DNA of 64,000 nt from Leguminivora glycinivorella. Its lineage: Eukaryota; Arthropoda; Insecta; Lepidoptera; Tortricidae. Positions 32,001-42,530 of this stretch are shown piece by piece. The notes below the pieces were generated by a model. It was not told where the DNA came from, searched no databases, and saw only the letters and a program-made list of their open reading frames with translations. The stretch is taken from positions 4,712,001 to 4,776,000 of the forward strand of contig NC_062976.1 of the NCBI RefSeq assembly GCF_023078275.1, written 5' to 3'. Position numbers and translations under genes: made by a program. The stretch's first letter is position 1. Each line of letters starts with the position of its first letter.

Positions 32001-32171
32001 ATTTTTATATTAAAGGAAAAAATGGAAAAATTTACGCTTCCGGCGGGACTTGAACCCGCATCATTTGCAATCCGTGCAAGGCTCTTAACCAATTGAGCTA
32101 CGGAAGCCACGCCGGACATCGGGCATAAAAATGTTTAGAATCGTTAGCAGACGTTTCTGCTTGTTAAAAAT
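32001..32171 (-). mobile_element. tRNA-bearing SINE with 13-bp target duplication
   Basis: AAACGTACGAAGT flanks it at 31988-32000 and 32172-32184. It contains the tRNA-like cloverleaf at 32036-32107 and an A/T-rich 3' end. The tRNA part lies toward the 3' half, with about 65 bp upstream of it. Confidence 0.7.
32036..32107 (-). tRNA. tRNA-like cloverleaf (SINE-borne, pseudo-tRNA)
   Basis: The minus strand folds as a tRNA: GCTTCCG/CGGAAGC acceptor (7 bp), TAGCTCAATTGGTTAAGAGC D-arm, GCGGG TTCAAGT CCCGC T-arm. The anticodon stem pairs at 4 of 5 positions around ACGGATT, giving a nominal GGA anticodon with C in place of the usual U33. A real serine tRNA would have a long variable arm, absent here. 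With the SINE-like flanks it is most likely a tRNA-derived head, not a working tRNA. Confidence 0.55.
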
Positions 32172-32498
32172 AAACGTACGAAGTGTCATGCTATTTCAGT
32201 CAGTCTCAGTACAAAATGTGACTGAACTAGCATGACAAATACGACGGAAACCCTTTTCTCACTACATATGTACAATATTTTATGTGTGTGTTTTTTTTTA
32301 AGCGAATAACATATTGATCATATATCTTATTAAGTTTGTTAATGCCTCCTAAAACTAAAACCATTAAATAAAATTTCCTGGTAAAATGAAAATTGCTTTT
32401 ACGTCCATCCGTTAATCGGAATTATCCATAATCCGGTTTCACGGAAATTTGGCTTAATATAATCGTATTATAATTTAATGTGTCGCCATTAGTATTTA

Positions 32499-32852
32499 CA
32501 CTCTAAAAAATGAAGACCAACTAAGAATGTACGATTGAACTAATTACTTAGGTGTTTTGTTATTCCTAACCATTGTACACCTTGAATCAATTATTAACTT
32601 GTTAGCCATAACTATGTAACATAGGTTGATTCAATCCTTAGTTGAACTTACTAAGGTAATTCAGTTAGCATAATTATTTTTCATGGAATTATTGAACAAG
32701 ATCTTAATCGATTCAGTTACGTTGCAAAAGTAAGAGCAATCAAAATTACCTTATTTCATTTGTCTAAGATCTTATCAGGCTCGTATGGAATCACGATGCT
32801 TGACTACGACTATCAAAATATTGATAGGAGCAACCAAATTTTTTTTAGAGTG
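32499..32852. mobile_element. TA-flanked TIR element, CACTCTAAAAAA ends
   Basis: CACTCTAAAAAA and TTTTTTTTAGAGTG are inverted ends with TA on both sides (32497-32498, 32853-32854). The 354-bp interior is non-coding. Confidence 0.75.
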
Positions 32853-33397
32853 TAATGTACTTACATTACATATATTTGTTTCCATTAAAATAATATGATC
32901 GATTTTTTTGACGGGCTGTCATGTAATTATATAAAAATATTATAGAAAAGGTAATTGAGAAAATGTAGTCGTAATGTATATACCAAACATAAAATTATGT
33001 GTGAATAATTAATTGTATGTAAATGTAATGTAATAAGTACTTATTGAAAACCGTTGGTAGGTATTATTGTGAGCTTTTAATATCTTAATAAATGAATTAC
33101 ATTCATGCAAATTCAAATAAGCCAATATTTGTAAAATAAGTGTGTCAACAATAATTTCTCCAGACTGCTATTTGTGTTCTTCTTCAATATAGGTACCTAT
33201 TTAAGGTAAGTTTAGTACTCGTACTTCGCATCGTCAAATATCGATTCTCATCCTCGAATCACCATAGTTTCGCGGCATCTACAATTATAATTTACTAATA
33301 AGTATAAATACATCTGTATCGATATACAATCGTATCTCTCAAGAACATCTGTAACAATCTGTCACACAAATGCATATTTTCATTCACAAAATATTGC
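32853..33397. other. No gene seen
   Basis: AT-rich DNA, nothing supported. Confidence 0.4.
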
Positions 33398-33640
33398 CTG
33401 TGTGGTGACGGGTTAAGAATTTCACCACCCCTTTCTTCCCGTGGGTGTCGTAGAAGGCGACTATGGGATATGGGTTAAATTGTGGTGTAGGCGAGAGGCT
33501 GGCAACCTGTCACTGCAATGCCACAGTTTCGTTTTCTTTTAACCCCTTATTTGCCAAGAGTGGCCCTGAAGCTTTAGTAGTTTCATGTGCTCTGCCTACC
33601 CCTTTATGGGATACAGGCGTGATTGTATGTATGTAAAATA
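33398..33640 (+). mobile_element. Family A 3' segment, plus-strand copy
   Basis: From GTGTGGTGACGGGTTAAGAA through GGCAACCTGTCACTGCAATG to GGCGTGATTGTATGTATGTA, the most complete copy in forward orientation. Confidence 0.8.
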
Positions 33641-34698
33641 TTGACGTTGATAATGAGTGGACAATGCAATGTTACATATCAACCCAGCAATAGGCACAAA
33701 ATTGTCAATGTAACTGTAGTGAAAGAGCCCACTGTACATAACATGCGAATTCATTAAATTCACACTAATATTCCCATTACGTAAATCCGCGTCATCTCCA
33801 TACGTTTTTGACAGTTATTGGATACTTCATTCATTCTACAAACTTACTGATGCCGTCAGTGCAAGCGCTACTGTCGCTCAATGTCTAACATCTTGTTTAT
33901 CCTCATTCCAGCTCCAGATTTTGTCGTCTACTAATATAAATTTGTAATGGCTTATTTATGTGAACTTTTATTTATGGTTCTTATGAAGTCTTAAGCTAAG
34001 TTTAGCGAATCGGGTTGATGGAATAGTCTCGTTGCAGAAATTATTATGTGGTTAATAATGATTTATGGGTGTTTCATTTATTTTAGTGTGCGTGACGAGG
34101 TTTATTTTAAACTCATCATTTCTTCATTGGTTGGCACGGGCGCAAGACTGCCGATTCTGTTCGTATCAATAAGATATGGTATTAAGACGCTACGGGAGCG
34201 AAAATGCTAAAATGGAATGGAGTCCCCCTTTCAATTTGGGAATTTTAGTTAAATAACAACTCAACTCAGTTAAAAGATATTGCGAAAAAATCTTTAAAAT
34301 CGAGGTTCCGCTTTCGACTGTTTCCTTCCTCAAAAATTATTTAAACGGAACAAAATTTGAGAATCTGAATAACTATGAAATAGTCTGTGTCGAACCGTTT
34401 AGATTTTTTGGCTAATTGTTACCGATCTTGAGTATCACACCTTTTTTTGAGCCATATTGTCAAAGGCCGTTTTTAGACAGTTTTGATTGGCTCTAGCGTC
34501 TTTTAAAATAAAAATAGAAAAAAAAACTGTGATGAAAAAATCATGGCATTGCTCTATCTTCAAAAACCAGGGAGGAAATTGTCGAGAGCGTTTGTATGGA
34601 GAATTGAGCTGCATCGTATCGTCTTAATATTTTTGTGACCCTATGTTGATTTATATTATAGCACCATTGAGTTGATCTAACGGTTACCGTTCATGGTG
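33641..34698. other. No gene; probable old repeat at 34170-34650
   Basis: The part starting AGACGCTACGGGAGCGAAAA and ending GTTTGTATGGAGAATTGAGC has the look of a dispersed lepidopteran repeat, but only one copy is in the window, so I cannot prove it. Confidence 0.35.
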
Positions 34699-34890
34699 AT
34701 TGGTGAAGGATTCACTGCCAAGGAGTGGAATTCGTTGCCGGCGTCTATGATTTCGCAGCTCATAAACTTAACCCCCCAGTAACCTAAAAATCAAAGGTAA
34801 ACAACTGAATAGACACCTGAGCAAGCTCACTCCATCGTAGGCTACGTCTTCGTCTCGGCTAGTATGTGGCCATGAGTAAGCCCACTTATG
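34699..34890 (+). mobile_element. LINE RT C-terminal relic
   Basis: FTAKEWNSLPASM fits the xxWNSLPASVF signature at the end of Jockey/CR1-like ORF2; LNRHLSKLTPS follows in another frame. Several stops and shifts make it a relic. Confidence 0.5.
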
Positions 34891-34924
34891 TGCATATCTT
34901 GCATAGCAAAAAATATATCTTCCA

Positions 34925-35040
34925 TGGAATATATTTATTTATTTAATCAAAAAGTAACACAGTATTACAGTTTACACCAGGGCACTGTGAAACTACAAAA
35001 TACAAAACAAGACACAAACGATAAATACAGAAAAATCCCT
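34925..35040 (-). mobile_element. LINE 3' end
   Basis: On the minus strand GTTTCACAGTGCCCTGGTGT, AACTGTAATACTGTGTTACT, then TTAAATAAATATATTCC. It resembles the tail at 6905-7155. Confidence 0.4.
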
Positions 35041-35061
35041 GGAACCGCCGAAATACCTCAC

Positions 35062-35183
35062 CCTTCGGCCAGAAGTCTGCGTACGCGATGATGTCCTGCA
35101 GCGTACGCGGCACGCGCACTACAAATGAAGTGAAGTGCACGTAGTGGCGCGACTGCAGCTGGTGCACCCTCAGCGTGTAGTGT
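35062..35183 (-). CDS. Exon-like segment with GC-rich third positions
   Basis: The minus strand holds exactly 40 codons plus one base at each end: HYTLRVHQLQSRHYVHFTSF and VVRVPRTLQDIIAYADFWPK. It ends at a donor (AAGG then GTGAGG). Most third positions are C or G (CAC CAG CTG CAG, CGC CAC TAC GTG CAC TTC), unlike the AT-rich surroundings and unlike nearby LINE relics. The acceptor (ACTAAG) lacks a pyrimidine tract, which is the main weakness. I do not recognise the family. Exon status is inference. Confidence 0.4.
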
Positions 35184-35199
35184 CTTAGTAATCCACCAC

Positions 35200-37461
35200 C
35201 TCGTCAGCCCCGGCGGAGTACCTAATGCAAGCGCGATACGTAGAGCTCCTTATCTTCTGATATGTAAGGCACTTTGATTCGCATGAGATGTGTGACCATC
35301 ATCCTCCTTTCCTTTGTTTCCTTTCCTTTGTCTTTGTCTTTGTTTTTCCTTTGTTTTCATCTACGCCACAGTTCATTTGATTCATATCATAGGATCCATT
35401 TGGCTCTTATCTCCAGAATTGGCTCAAGTAATACATTTAGAAATGGATGTATTCTGACTTTTCAATCCATGTATGTTGTGTGTGCCTGATTCAGTCATTA
35501 TAATTTGATGGTATTCGTTATATTTGGTTCCTATTGGTTTCCATAAAGTCTCAAGTTATAATGTATCGATTGTTTCCATTTTCGTTAGTCATAATCTGTT
35601 TTTTCTCAGAAACGCGTAACTTTTCAGGATTGCCATAAAACATAACCTAAGATAGATGACCTCAGCGGACAGATCATAACCGTTTTAGGTTTCAGAATGT
35701 ATTTTTGGCTATTGTTTATGAAATCTAAGTAAACTAAAATGTCAAAACTAAATCAATTTTCTTAAACAGAATCATCCGGTTGGCTCAAAGCATGGATTGT
35801 ATTGAAAACGACCGAACGGACTGAACGGACGGATTGTAGTAATATAGTTAGAGTAAACAGTTATGACTTCATTTATTATTGTCGTCATTGCATTTATTGG
35901 TTTCGAAAATTTATGTTTCACAAAATTAAAAGGAATGGTTTCTTAAAGAGGCTCATAGATTACCCCTTTACCTGATGGTACCTGGTCTGTTATTTGCAAC
36001 TGTTGTTTGCGACGCATGCGAAACGAGAAGTATGAATCTCTTCAACTCAAAAAAAGATCACACGGAGAACTACGTAACTCCTGTCTCAAAAATGCGAGAG
36101 CATGGATTGAGCAATTTGAGCAGATATTCCAACTTTTCATGAAAGCCAACCTCCGGTATGAAATGGAAGCTGGTAGAAAAATAAGTTGCTTGTTGTGAAT
36201 GACAGACCGATGTCGTCCAGCAAATTCGTAATAGTAGGACACAACTCATCACTTTGATTATAACTTGGTATGTCCATAACGTATAAAAAAATTTCATGTT
36301 TCATTTGTTCTCTAAGTAGGTATTTTAATTTTTGACAATCAACTTTGACATACGAATTTCCTCTACTGTCTATCCGTGTCTGTCTGTCATAACATTTTTT
36401 TATTTACTCTTTCAAACATCTGTCATTTCAAAGTCAACCAAGACTTTTCTCATCCGATCCGTCAAATTTTTATATTCAAAATTTTCTTACAGAATTCTGC
36501 TCTCTATTTTGTGTACTAGTTATCCTTATTTGAACTCTCTTTATATACATTTTCTAAGGATCTTTAGTTCACAGTAGACTGGTCATTGCTATAGTCCGTT
36601 TGCTTGATTAGCGATGGACTAGACGCTATGAAAAGAATACTAAAAGCTAAGGCCGTCACCATTTGACAAACCTTCCGGTGTTTTAACACAGATTTTCTAG
36701 AACTAGGGTTATAATTAAATGTTAGAGAGCAGCATAAATCTATAGTTTTTAACACAAATTCTGTAGGTAAATAAATAGTTGCCTAGTCATCAAATTAGAT
36801 TTAAATGTATGGTATACAAAAATGCAAGTCCCTAAAAGCAATTTTTTCTATTGTTGTTACAGCTTCATTGCTGTTATGAGATTGCATAACGACTTAGGTA
36901 TATGGTTACTAAAGCGTGTGATAGCAATTTAGCTGAAATTTGCTATGTAGCCGATAAATCGAGATAATTTGTCCTTTAAATAAAAATATTGTGGAAATTC
37001 CACCATAGTGCGAATTTCAAAAACCAGTTCTGCTCAACTTATCGGGATTCACCAGTAAAACCTCGATATTTAAATTATTTTTTATATATTTTGCTCGCCC
37101 CCAGATATTTCACATCAAAGACAGATCCAAACAGTTCGAGTTATGAAGTTTGAATACGGCTTTTATTCGGATTACACTTTTATTTACGGCATTTCCAAAG
37201 CCTTTGTCCTTCAGGTTCGCCGGCCGCTGAAATGAATATTCAAGATTGTACAACATTTTGTAGTCTGTTTTTAGTCGAACATGGATGCTTCTTCTTTTCA
37301 AACAGACTTGTTTTAAAACAAAAACTGTGGGATAAAATATTGCGGGAAAAATTAGCGGCTCAGTGACATTCAAGATATTCTTTAGCTTTGCCTAAGTGAT
37401 CGCCTTATATTTTAACATTGAACCATTACTAAGATCATCATATTCCAAGATATCTTAAATC
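35200..37461. other. Long stretch without recognised gene
   Basis: A pyrimidine-rich (TTTCCTTTG)n tract lies at 35299-35358. The frame at 36007-36198 (RRMRNEKYESLQLKKRSHGE) is hydrophilic but matches no family I know. Frames on the opposite strand at 36042-36297 overlap it and are unconvincing. Confidence 0.4.
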
Positions 37462-37590
37462 TATAAACTGAAATAAATGTCATATACAAAGAAAAAATGA
37501 CCAAGGCCTCCAAGTGTCCGATGCTGGATTCGAACCAGCGTACTCCATTATAGCCACGGATGCTTAAACCACTCAGCCAACCGGTCACGA
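37462..37590 (-). mobile_element. SINE with Ser/Leu-type tRNA head
   Basis: On the minus strand the head reads GACCGGTTGGCTGAGTGGTT (class-II-like A box TGGCTGAGTGG) and GCTGGTTCGAATCCAGC (perfect B box). The body GGCCTTGGTCATTTTTTCTT and ATGACATTTATTTCAGTTTA is the same as in the SINEs at 5998 and 21300, whose heads differ. Confidence 0.75.
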
Positions 37591-37604
37591 TTGTCTGAGT
37601 TAGA

Positions 37605-37790
37605 ATGGTTCGAGAATAGAATCCTGAACTTGCGAGTGAACTTTTCCCCTCACTATAGCGAGGACACTACAACGCAAAAAATGCGTTTATCGTATATCTA
37701 GATGATAACTGTTAGGGTTCCCAAGCAGAAAATTTTTTTTGCGAAGTTCCACATTTGGTGGTAAATCATCTTAGCATAGTTTGAATCTAG
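37605..37790 (-). repeat. Fragment of the 20826-21278 repeat family
   Basis: CGAGAATAGAATCCTGAACT, TTTTCCCCTCACTATAGCGA and GCAAAAAATGCGTTTATC are inverted matches to that copy. Confidence 0.5.
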
Positions 37791-37929
37791 ATAGATAACT
37801 GTCATAAGTAAAAAGATCTTTTCGCTTTTTACAGTCTGGATATATTATTACGCAACGTAGTAGAAATTGTTTTTATTCTTTCAACTTGACTGCTCTTTCG
37901 GCGGTATCGTTTACTGCTCTTAAGGTCTG

Positions 37930-38760
37930 TACCTTAATGTTGAAACGAAGCATTAGTTGACCACAAAGAAGGAGACTCGTTGAGAAAGCTGTCGTCAAGT
38001 TTCAGTCGAGTGAACAAAGACCTTTTGGCGGAAACGAAGTCTTCGAGTTTTTTTTCTTTAGAGTGGGCCACAGAGTTCTTCTTTTGATGGCATGTACCCC
38101 CATGAGCTGATGGAATTGTATTGGACAAGTTAGCAGTCTCTTGGTCTACACTATTCAAAGAGAGACAAGATAGACACCTCATCGGTTACCACAAGTGCTG
38201 ACAGGTAAAGCTACCTTTGAGATGCTTTTGTCAATGCGTAGGTGGCTTTTAAAAAGCGGAGGTCTTGGTAAGGAGCTTTCACTGCCAAAATACATTGCAA
38301 CCAGGGTTTGACGTAAGATGTCGATTAGGCAGACGTCAAGGAGGGTTGCGATTCTGAATTGCGAGCTTAGAAATGATAAAAGATTCCAGTCTAAAAGAGC
38401 ATTCCAAACCGCTTCTGCCTGTTCACGACCTGAAGAGTTGTCCAATTTAGGTACAGCAAGAAGTTGTTCTTTATCATCATATGTAATAAGTATCGGAAGT
38501 GTTCTTCTTTACCGTGGATCCGTCCAGCTTCCGTCCCGTCTGGTACCTTGTCCGTCCAACTTTAATTCCTGTCGCTCGTTCGCTTTTCCGCGGATAATCT
38601 TTGTAATGGTCGTTAGCTTATTGGAAATTCGTCAATGTTATGGAGCTTCAATAGTTGCTTGTATAATATCAAGAACGCTCAACTTATCTGACACCGAAAA
38701 TGCAGCAAAATTTTGGATGGAAAAATTTTTCTTACGGAAATATTAGACTCGGGCCGTGTG
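37930..38760 (-). pseudogene. Decayed DDE transposase, probably hAT-like
   Basis: The minus strand reads LPILITYDDKEQLLAVPKLD, NSSGREQAEAVWNALLDWNL, then after a break FGSESSLPRPPLFKSHLRID. This resembles the stretch of some hAT-like transposases where a LPxLVS...GVPxL.xGTGKxQAEAV segment precedes the catalytic core. The catalytic FDTT region is missing or scrambled and several frameshifts and stops are present. Family assignment is from memory and tentative; that it is a coding relic rather than noise is better supported. Confidence 0.45.
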
Positions 38761-38784
38761 CTCTCAACGGGTATAGGAAAAAGT

Positions 38785-39225
38785 GGGGGCTGAACTATTT
38801 TTTTCATTTCAATCAATGATGATATATTGTTGGATGAGGTTATTCAAAAATGAATAGTGTTTAGGTTTTTGCTTTCAATGCTAAGATCGCCTTTTCTTTT
38901 TTGAGTTTTTTGTTTACTCCAGCTAATTAATATTTTCGCTGTAAGAAATAATCGCTCCTGAAAAGGCAATATCAAAAAAAGTTTGTAACAAACTCTTGTC
39001 GACGCTGCTGAAACACCGTCTAGCATTTTTTTGTTAATCCCTCCAAACCATATGTTTAGGAAAAATATGAATACATGCCTTTTCCCAAAAAATGCACTCA
39101 AAAGTAGAACTTTATACACTTAAAGACTTTCTATTGTAGAAAATTGTTTTGAATTTGATAGTTTTGAACCAGTAATTTGATGTTTTGATTAAGAAAATAC
39201 TTTTTCGAAAACTACGACATCTTGA
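38785..39225 (-). repeat. Diverged copy of the 45561-46072 repeat
   Basis: AAAGTGGGGGCTGAACTATT, GATATATTGTTGGATGAGGT, GAAATAATCGCTCCTGAAAA and ATGTTTAGGAAAAATATGAA align, inverted, with the element at 45561. The frame at 38844-39119 is spurious. Confidence 0.55.
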
Positions 39226-40019
39226 ACGAAAATAATGTATTCACTAATAAAAAAAACAACGGTACGCTGCTGCGCGCGCCTAGTAAACAAGTACCCACAT
39301 GTTTCGATGTAAGTCGGCACGGGTTGCCGTGGTTCTAAGGATATGAAATTTTATATACGGTAGTTTTGACATCATTCGAACAAAATTAGAGGGTATGCGT
39401 TATAAAAAAACAACTTTGATTTTTTTGGGACACCCTAATAACTGTATAATAGATCCGCTTTATTATACAGGCTGATTTTGTAAGTAGTAGCCAAACTTTG
39501 CATATTGACTTTTGAGGACATAATAATAAATTTTTATTATGGGACCAATTATGAAATCGCGCAATGACTGTTTCATAAGATGAAATAAGAGGCATCACAT
39601 CAGTCGAAATGTATGAGATAGCCAGAAATGTAGGATATTGCAGTTCAGTGAGAGATTTTCAGTTCTCGTGTACTTTTTTTCTTTGTGCGTATACGTATCC
39701 TTCAGTAGGAGTGACCAAAAATCAAATTATTCATGCTTTTGTTGCAATCTTCGCCAGCAAATGCGTCCATATCGCACAAACCAAGAGCGAAAAGCCGCCA
39801 GTATTGTTATTTCTGGCACTGCATGCCCTTGTACTGTCCAGCTGATATGTTTGATGTTTGTTTATATTTAACCAAGACGCCTGCTTTTCTGATCTGTCCC
39901 ACATAACGGTAACAGACATTTACTGTATTCTCTTGGCAACAGTTAATTTTAAACAATTTAGGTTTAATTTTTAGTGATATATGTAATAATAATAATAGCT
40001 TAGAGCGCGAGGATCGAGG
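39226..40019. other. No gene seen
   Basis: Overlapping frames at 39609-39919 on both strands lack any domain. Nothing else supported. Confidence 0.4.
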
Positions 40020-40150
40020 CCTAGCCGAATAACAATCGTTGACGCTACACGCCGATTGAAACGTAGTCTGGCTCTGTCGCGCCCATACGGAAGAGCGATA
40101 GAGATAGCTAGCTACGATAACGATATTATCGTAAGCGTTATGTGCATTTG
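40020..40150 (-). mobile_element. MITE copy, relative of 10978-11600
   Basis: CTGGCTCTGTCGCGCCCATA, GAGCGATAGAGATAGCTAGC, ACGATAATATT-type centre and GCATTTGGCTATAGTATGTA match the family in inverted orientation. Confidence 0.5.
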
Positions 40151-40271
40151 GCTATAGTATGTACCCAGATGCCGAAAGCGGTAGTCCGTTCAATCCTCTC
40201 TCTCTCTCTGCCAAACGATTTGGACCACGAGATTTGGACCTACTTTTCTGCGTCGTGGCACTAAAGTCTTA

Positions 40272-40665
40272 CCCCCTTATTCATAAACGTACATTAAACC
40301 CAACGTGTGCTGGGTTTCTTCGGCCATCTGAGCAGGACCGCACCAGATAGTCTAGAGAAGTTCACAATCACGGGACGCATGGCAAGGAAGCGAAGAAGTG
40401 GAAGCATGGGCACGCATTGGGCAGACAGAATAACGTCTGTGACAAAGACCACTTTGCAGGCTATCATGCACCGGGCCCAGGATCGAGTGGCGTGGAGATA
40501 ACTGGTGAAGAGCATCCACATTCGTCACGTCCCTCAGCCATGAGGATACGACAAAGAAGAATACATTAAAGTTATCAAGCCGATAAAGTTCGTTTGTCCC
40601 TTTCCATCACACCAATACGTCGGAAAGGGACAAGGGAACTTTAGTGAACGTTATGAATAAGGGCG
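40272..40665. mobile_element. Hairpin MITE with a nested RTE tail
   Basis: It is the second copy of the 23315-23450 MITE, with TTA on both flanks (40269-40271, 40666-40668). The left arm CCCCCTTATTCATAAACGTA is cut at 40297 and resumes at 40562 with AAGTTATCAAGCCGATAAAG. Confidence 0.8.
40298..40561 (+). mobile_element. RTE-like LINE 3' end with 8-bp duplication
   Basis: The plus strand encodes GFFGHLSRTAPDSLEKFTIT and GRMARKRRSGS, then THWADRITSVTKTTL and RAQDRVAWR with a stop: the C-terminal tail of an RTE-type ORF. It ends in ACAAAGAAGAA. TACATTAA flanks it at 40290-40297 and 40562-40569. Confidence 0.8.
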
Positions 40666-40687
40666 TTAGCGTTTTATAACATGTTTG

Positions 40688-40765
40688 TACATACTTAAAC
40701 TCACGCCTGTCTTCCGAAACAGGGTAGGCACAGTACACGAAACTGCTCAAGTTGCAGTGTCACTT
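40688..40765 (-). mobile_element. Family A fragment
   Basis: ACTCACGCCTGTCTTCCGAA, AGGGTAGGCACAGTACACGA and CTCAAGTTGCAGTGTCACTT are worn family A sequence. Confidence 0.55.
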
Positions 40766-40927
40766 AATGTGTAGGAAATCCAATAAGTGCAGTGAATTTA
40801 ACAAGTTTGCTCTTTATTAAAGCAAAGTGTGAATGGTCACGTAGCAATGTTATTCAATTCAATACTGGTAATTGTATTTCAAATACTGGATTCTGTTTTA
40901 GTCCTTCCACTAAAGAATATTTATTTT

Positions 40928-40969
40928 TAACCCCCGACGCAAAAACGAAGGGGTGTTACAAGTTTGACG

Positions 40970-41010
<41 letters not shown>

Positions 41011-41178
41011 TTCTGTCTGTCTGTGTGTGTCTGTCTGTGGTATCGTAGCTCCCGAACGGAGGAACCGATTTAGATTTAGTTTCTTTTGTCTGAAAGCTGA
41101 GTTAGTCGGGAGTGTTCTTATCCATGTTTCATGAAAATCGGTCTACTATGTCGCGGTCGGGGGTTTTTTCAAAATTTT
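40928..41178 (+). repeat. GTCT-microsatellite repeat, left arm of a palindrome
   Basis: AACCCCCGACGCAAAAACGA, a GTCT run (40973-41036), GGAACCGATTTAGATTTAGT and TCATGAAAATCGGTCTACTA. The inverted partner is 41756-41970, so 40928-41970 forms one large palindrome. Confidence 0.7.
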
Positions 41179-41409
41179 TATTTTGTGGTTAAGTTATATT
41201 TATCATCAATGTGGTTAAGAGTGGAATTGGACGTAGTTACGCAATAACGTTCCAATCCATCTGAAATTGTCATTGAAATTAAAGACTTTTGTTTTTACAC
41301 GTTAAACTTCCGTGAGACATATTCAAATAATTAATTGAAATACGGTTGTACTCACGTTATTATATCGCTATTGCTGCGACATGTTTTGCGACTTTTGTTT
41401 TTCATACAA

Positions 41410-41599
41410 GGTCTAAAACTTAATGACAATTTCATGTGGATTGGAACGTTAATGCGTAACTACGTCCAATTGTTGACGGTGGAGCAATTTACAAGTCACG
41501 CGTTGGTCTAAAACTTAATGACAATTTCATGTGGATTGGAACGTTAATGCGTAACTACGTCCAATTGTTGACGGTGGAGCAATTTACAAGTCACGCGTT
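41410..41599. repeat. Perfect 95-bp tandem duplication
   Basis: Units 41410-41504 and 41505-41599 appear identical (GGTCTAAAACTTAATGACAA to CAAGTCACGCGTT). A diverged inverted piece of the unit lies at 41200-41280. Confidence 0.9.
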
Positions 41600-41755
41600 G
41601 GTCTTCTGTGTGAAAGAGCCCTGTCGTGTCAAGCTGTCAAAGTGAAGGCTGAAGACCAACACGTGACATGAAAATTGCTCCACCGTCAACCGTCAATACT
41701 TGTAGTTCCACTCTTAAACACATTGATGATTAATATAACCTAACCACAAAATTAA

Positions 41756-41970
41756 AATTTTGAAAAACCCTCGACCGCGACATAGTGGACCGATTTTCAT
41801 GAAACATGGCTAAGACCACTCCCGACTAACTCAGCTTTCAAACAAAAAAAATTGTAATCGGTTCATCCGTTTGGGAGCTACGATGCCGCAGAGGCGCAGA
41901 CAGACACACATATAGACAGAAAGACAGACAGACGTATATAACACCCCGTCGGTTTTGCGTTGGGGGTTAA
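41756..41970 (-). repeat. GTCT-microsatellite repeat, right arm
   Basis: The inverted counterpart of 40928-41178, with CGACCGCGACATAGTGGACC and ending GCGTTGGGGGTT. Confidence 0.7.
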
Positions 41971-42447
41971 AATTTCGAAATAAAAATATTGACTTGCATT
42001 AACTTGATTTCGATAACTGAAATACTGATTTCGAGTCGTGAATACTCGAAAACTTCGCATCGTTTAAGTTTTCATTGTTCTTAAGGAACTCGTTTTCGTG
42101 TATTCATACTTTCATGAAATTTGAATTTCGCAAAATTTATTCACAAACTTGGAGGTTGTTTGAATATTCTAAATGCAAATATTGCTGGTGCAGATGAATG
42201 CATTCCAGCGTTGACAGGTCGACTTCTTTAATTATTAAACTTTGGATAACGAACTATGGTTGTATTCGAAATATGGTTATAGGATTTCACAGCGATACAC
42301 TGTAACAAAACAAAACATCTCTTTTGATAAAGACATTGATATTCTATCGCGAATATGTCCGATTTAAGGACGAAGCCATAATTTTGTGCAGAATATTGTG
42401 AAAAACTTCAGTATATAAAACTTAACATGAAAATTCTTAGAGTGGCT

Positions 42448-42530
42448 GGGTGGCTGGGTGGTCTAGTGGTAATGACGTGAGCCGCGAAAGCTAATGACCC
42501 GGGTTTGATTCCCAACTCGACCACCGGTAG
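42448..42530 (+). mobile_element. SINE head, tRNA-like
   Basis: GGTGGTCTAGTGGTAATGAC, GTGAGCCGCGAAAGCTAATG, then B box GGGTTTGATTCCC and ending CGACCACC. The body is largely missing. Confidence 0.65.

Larger units (their letters stand above)
31951..32267. mobile_element. MITE interrupted by a SINE
   Basis: Ends ATGTGGTGCGAAAAG and CTTTTCTCACTACAT are inverted. Interior TGTCATGCTATTTCAGTCA pairs with TGACTGAACTAGCATGACA. The SINE at 32001-32171 splits the left arm. Confidence 0.65.

Noticed and set aside
32036..32107. Functional tRNA-Ser gene on the minus strand
   Set aside because: The fold lacks the serine variable arm and U33 and sits inside a SINE with target duplication; kept only as a tRNA-like element.
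36007..36198. Hydrophilic 63-codon plus frame as a small gene
   Set aside because: Opposite-strand frames overlap, there is no splice or domain signature, and composition is unremarkable.
38844..39119. 91-codon minus frame
   Set aside because: It is a diverged copy of the 45561-46072 repeat.
40971..41040. CRISPR-like array suggested by repeated GTCT blocks
   Set aside because: It is a tetranucleotide microsatellite in a eukaryotic repeat; there are no unique spacers.
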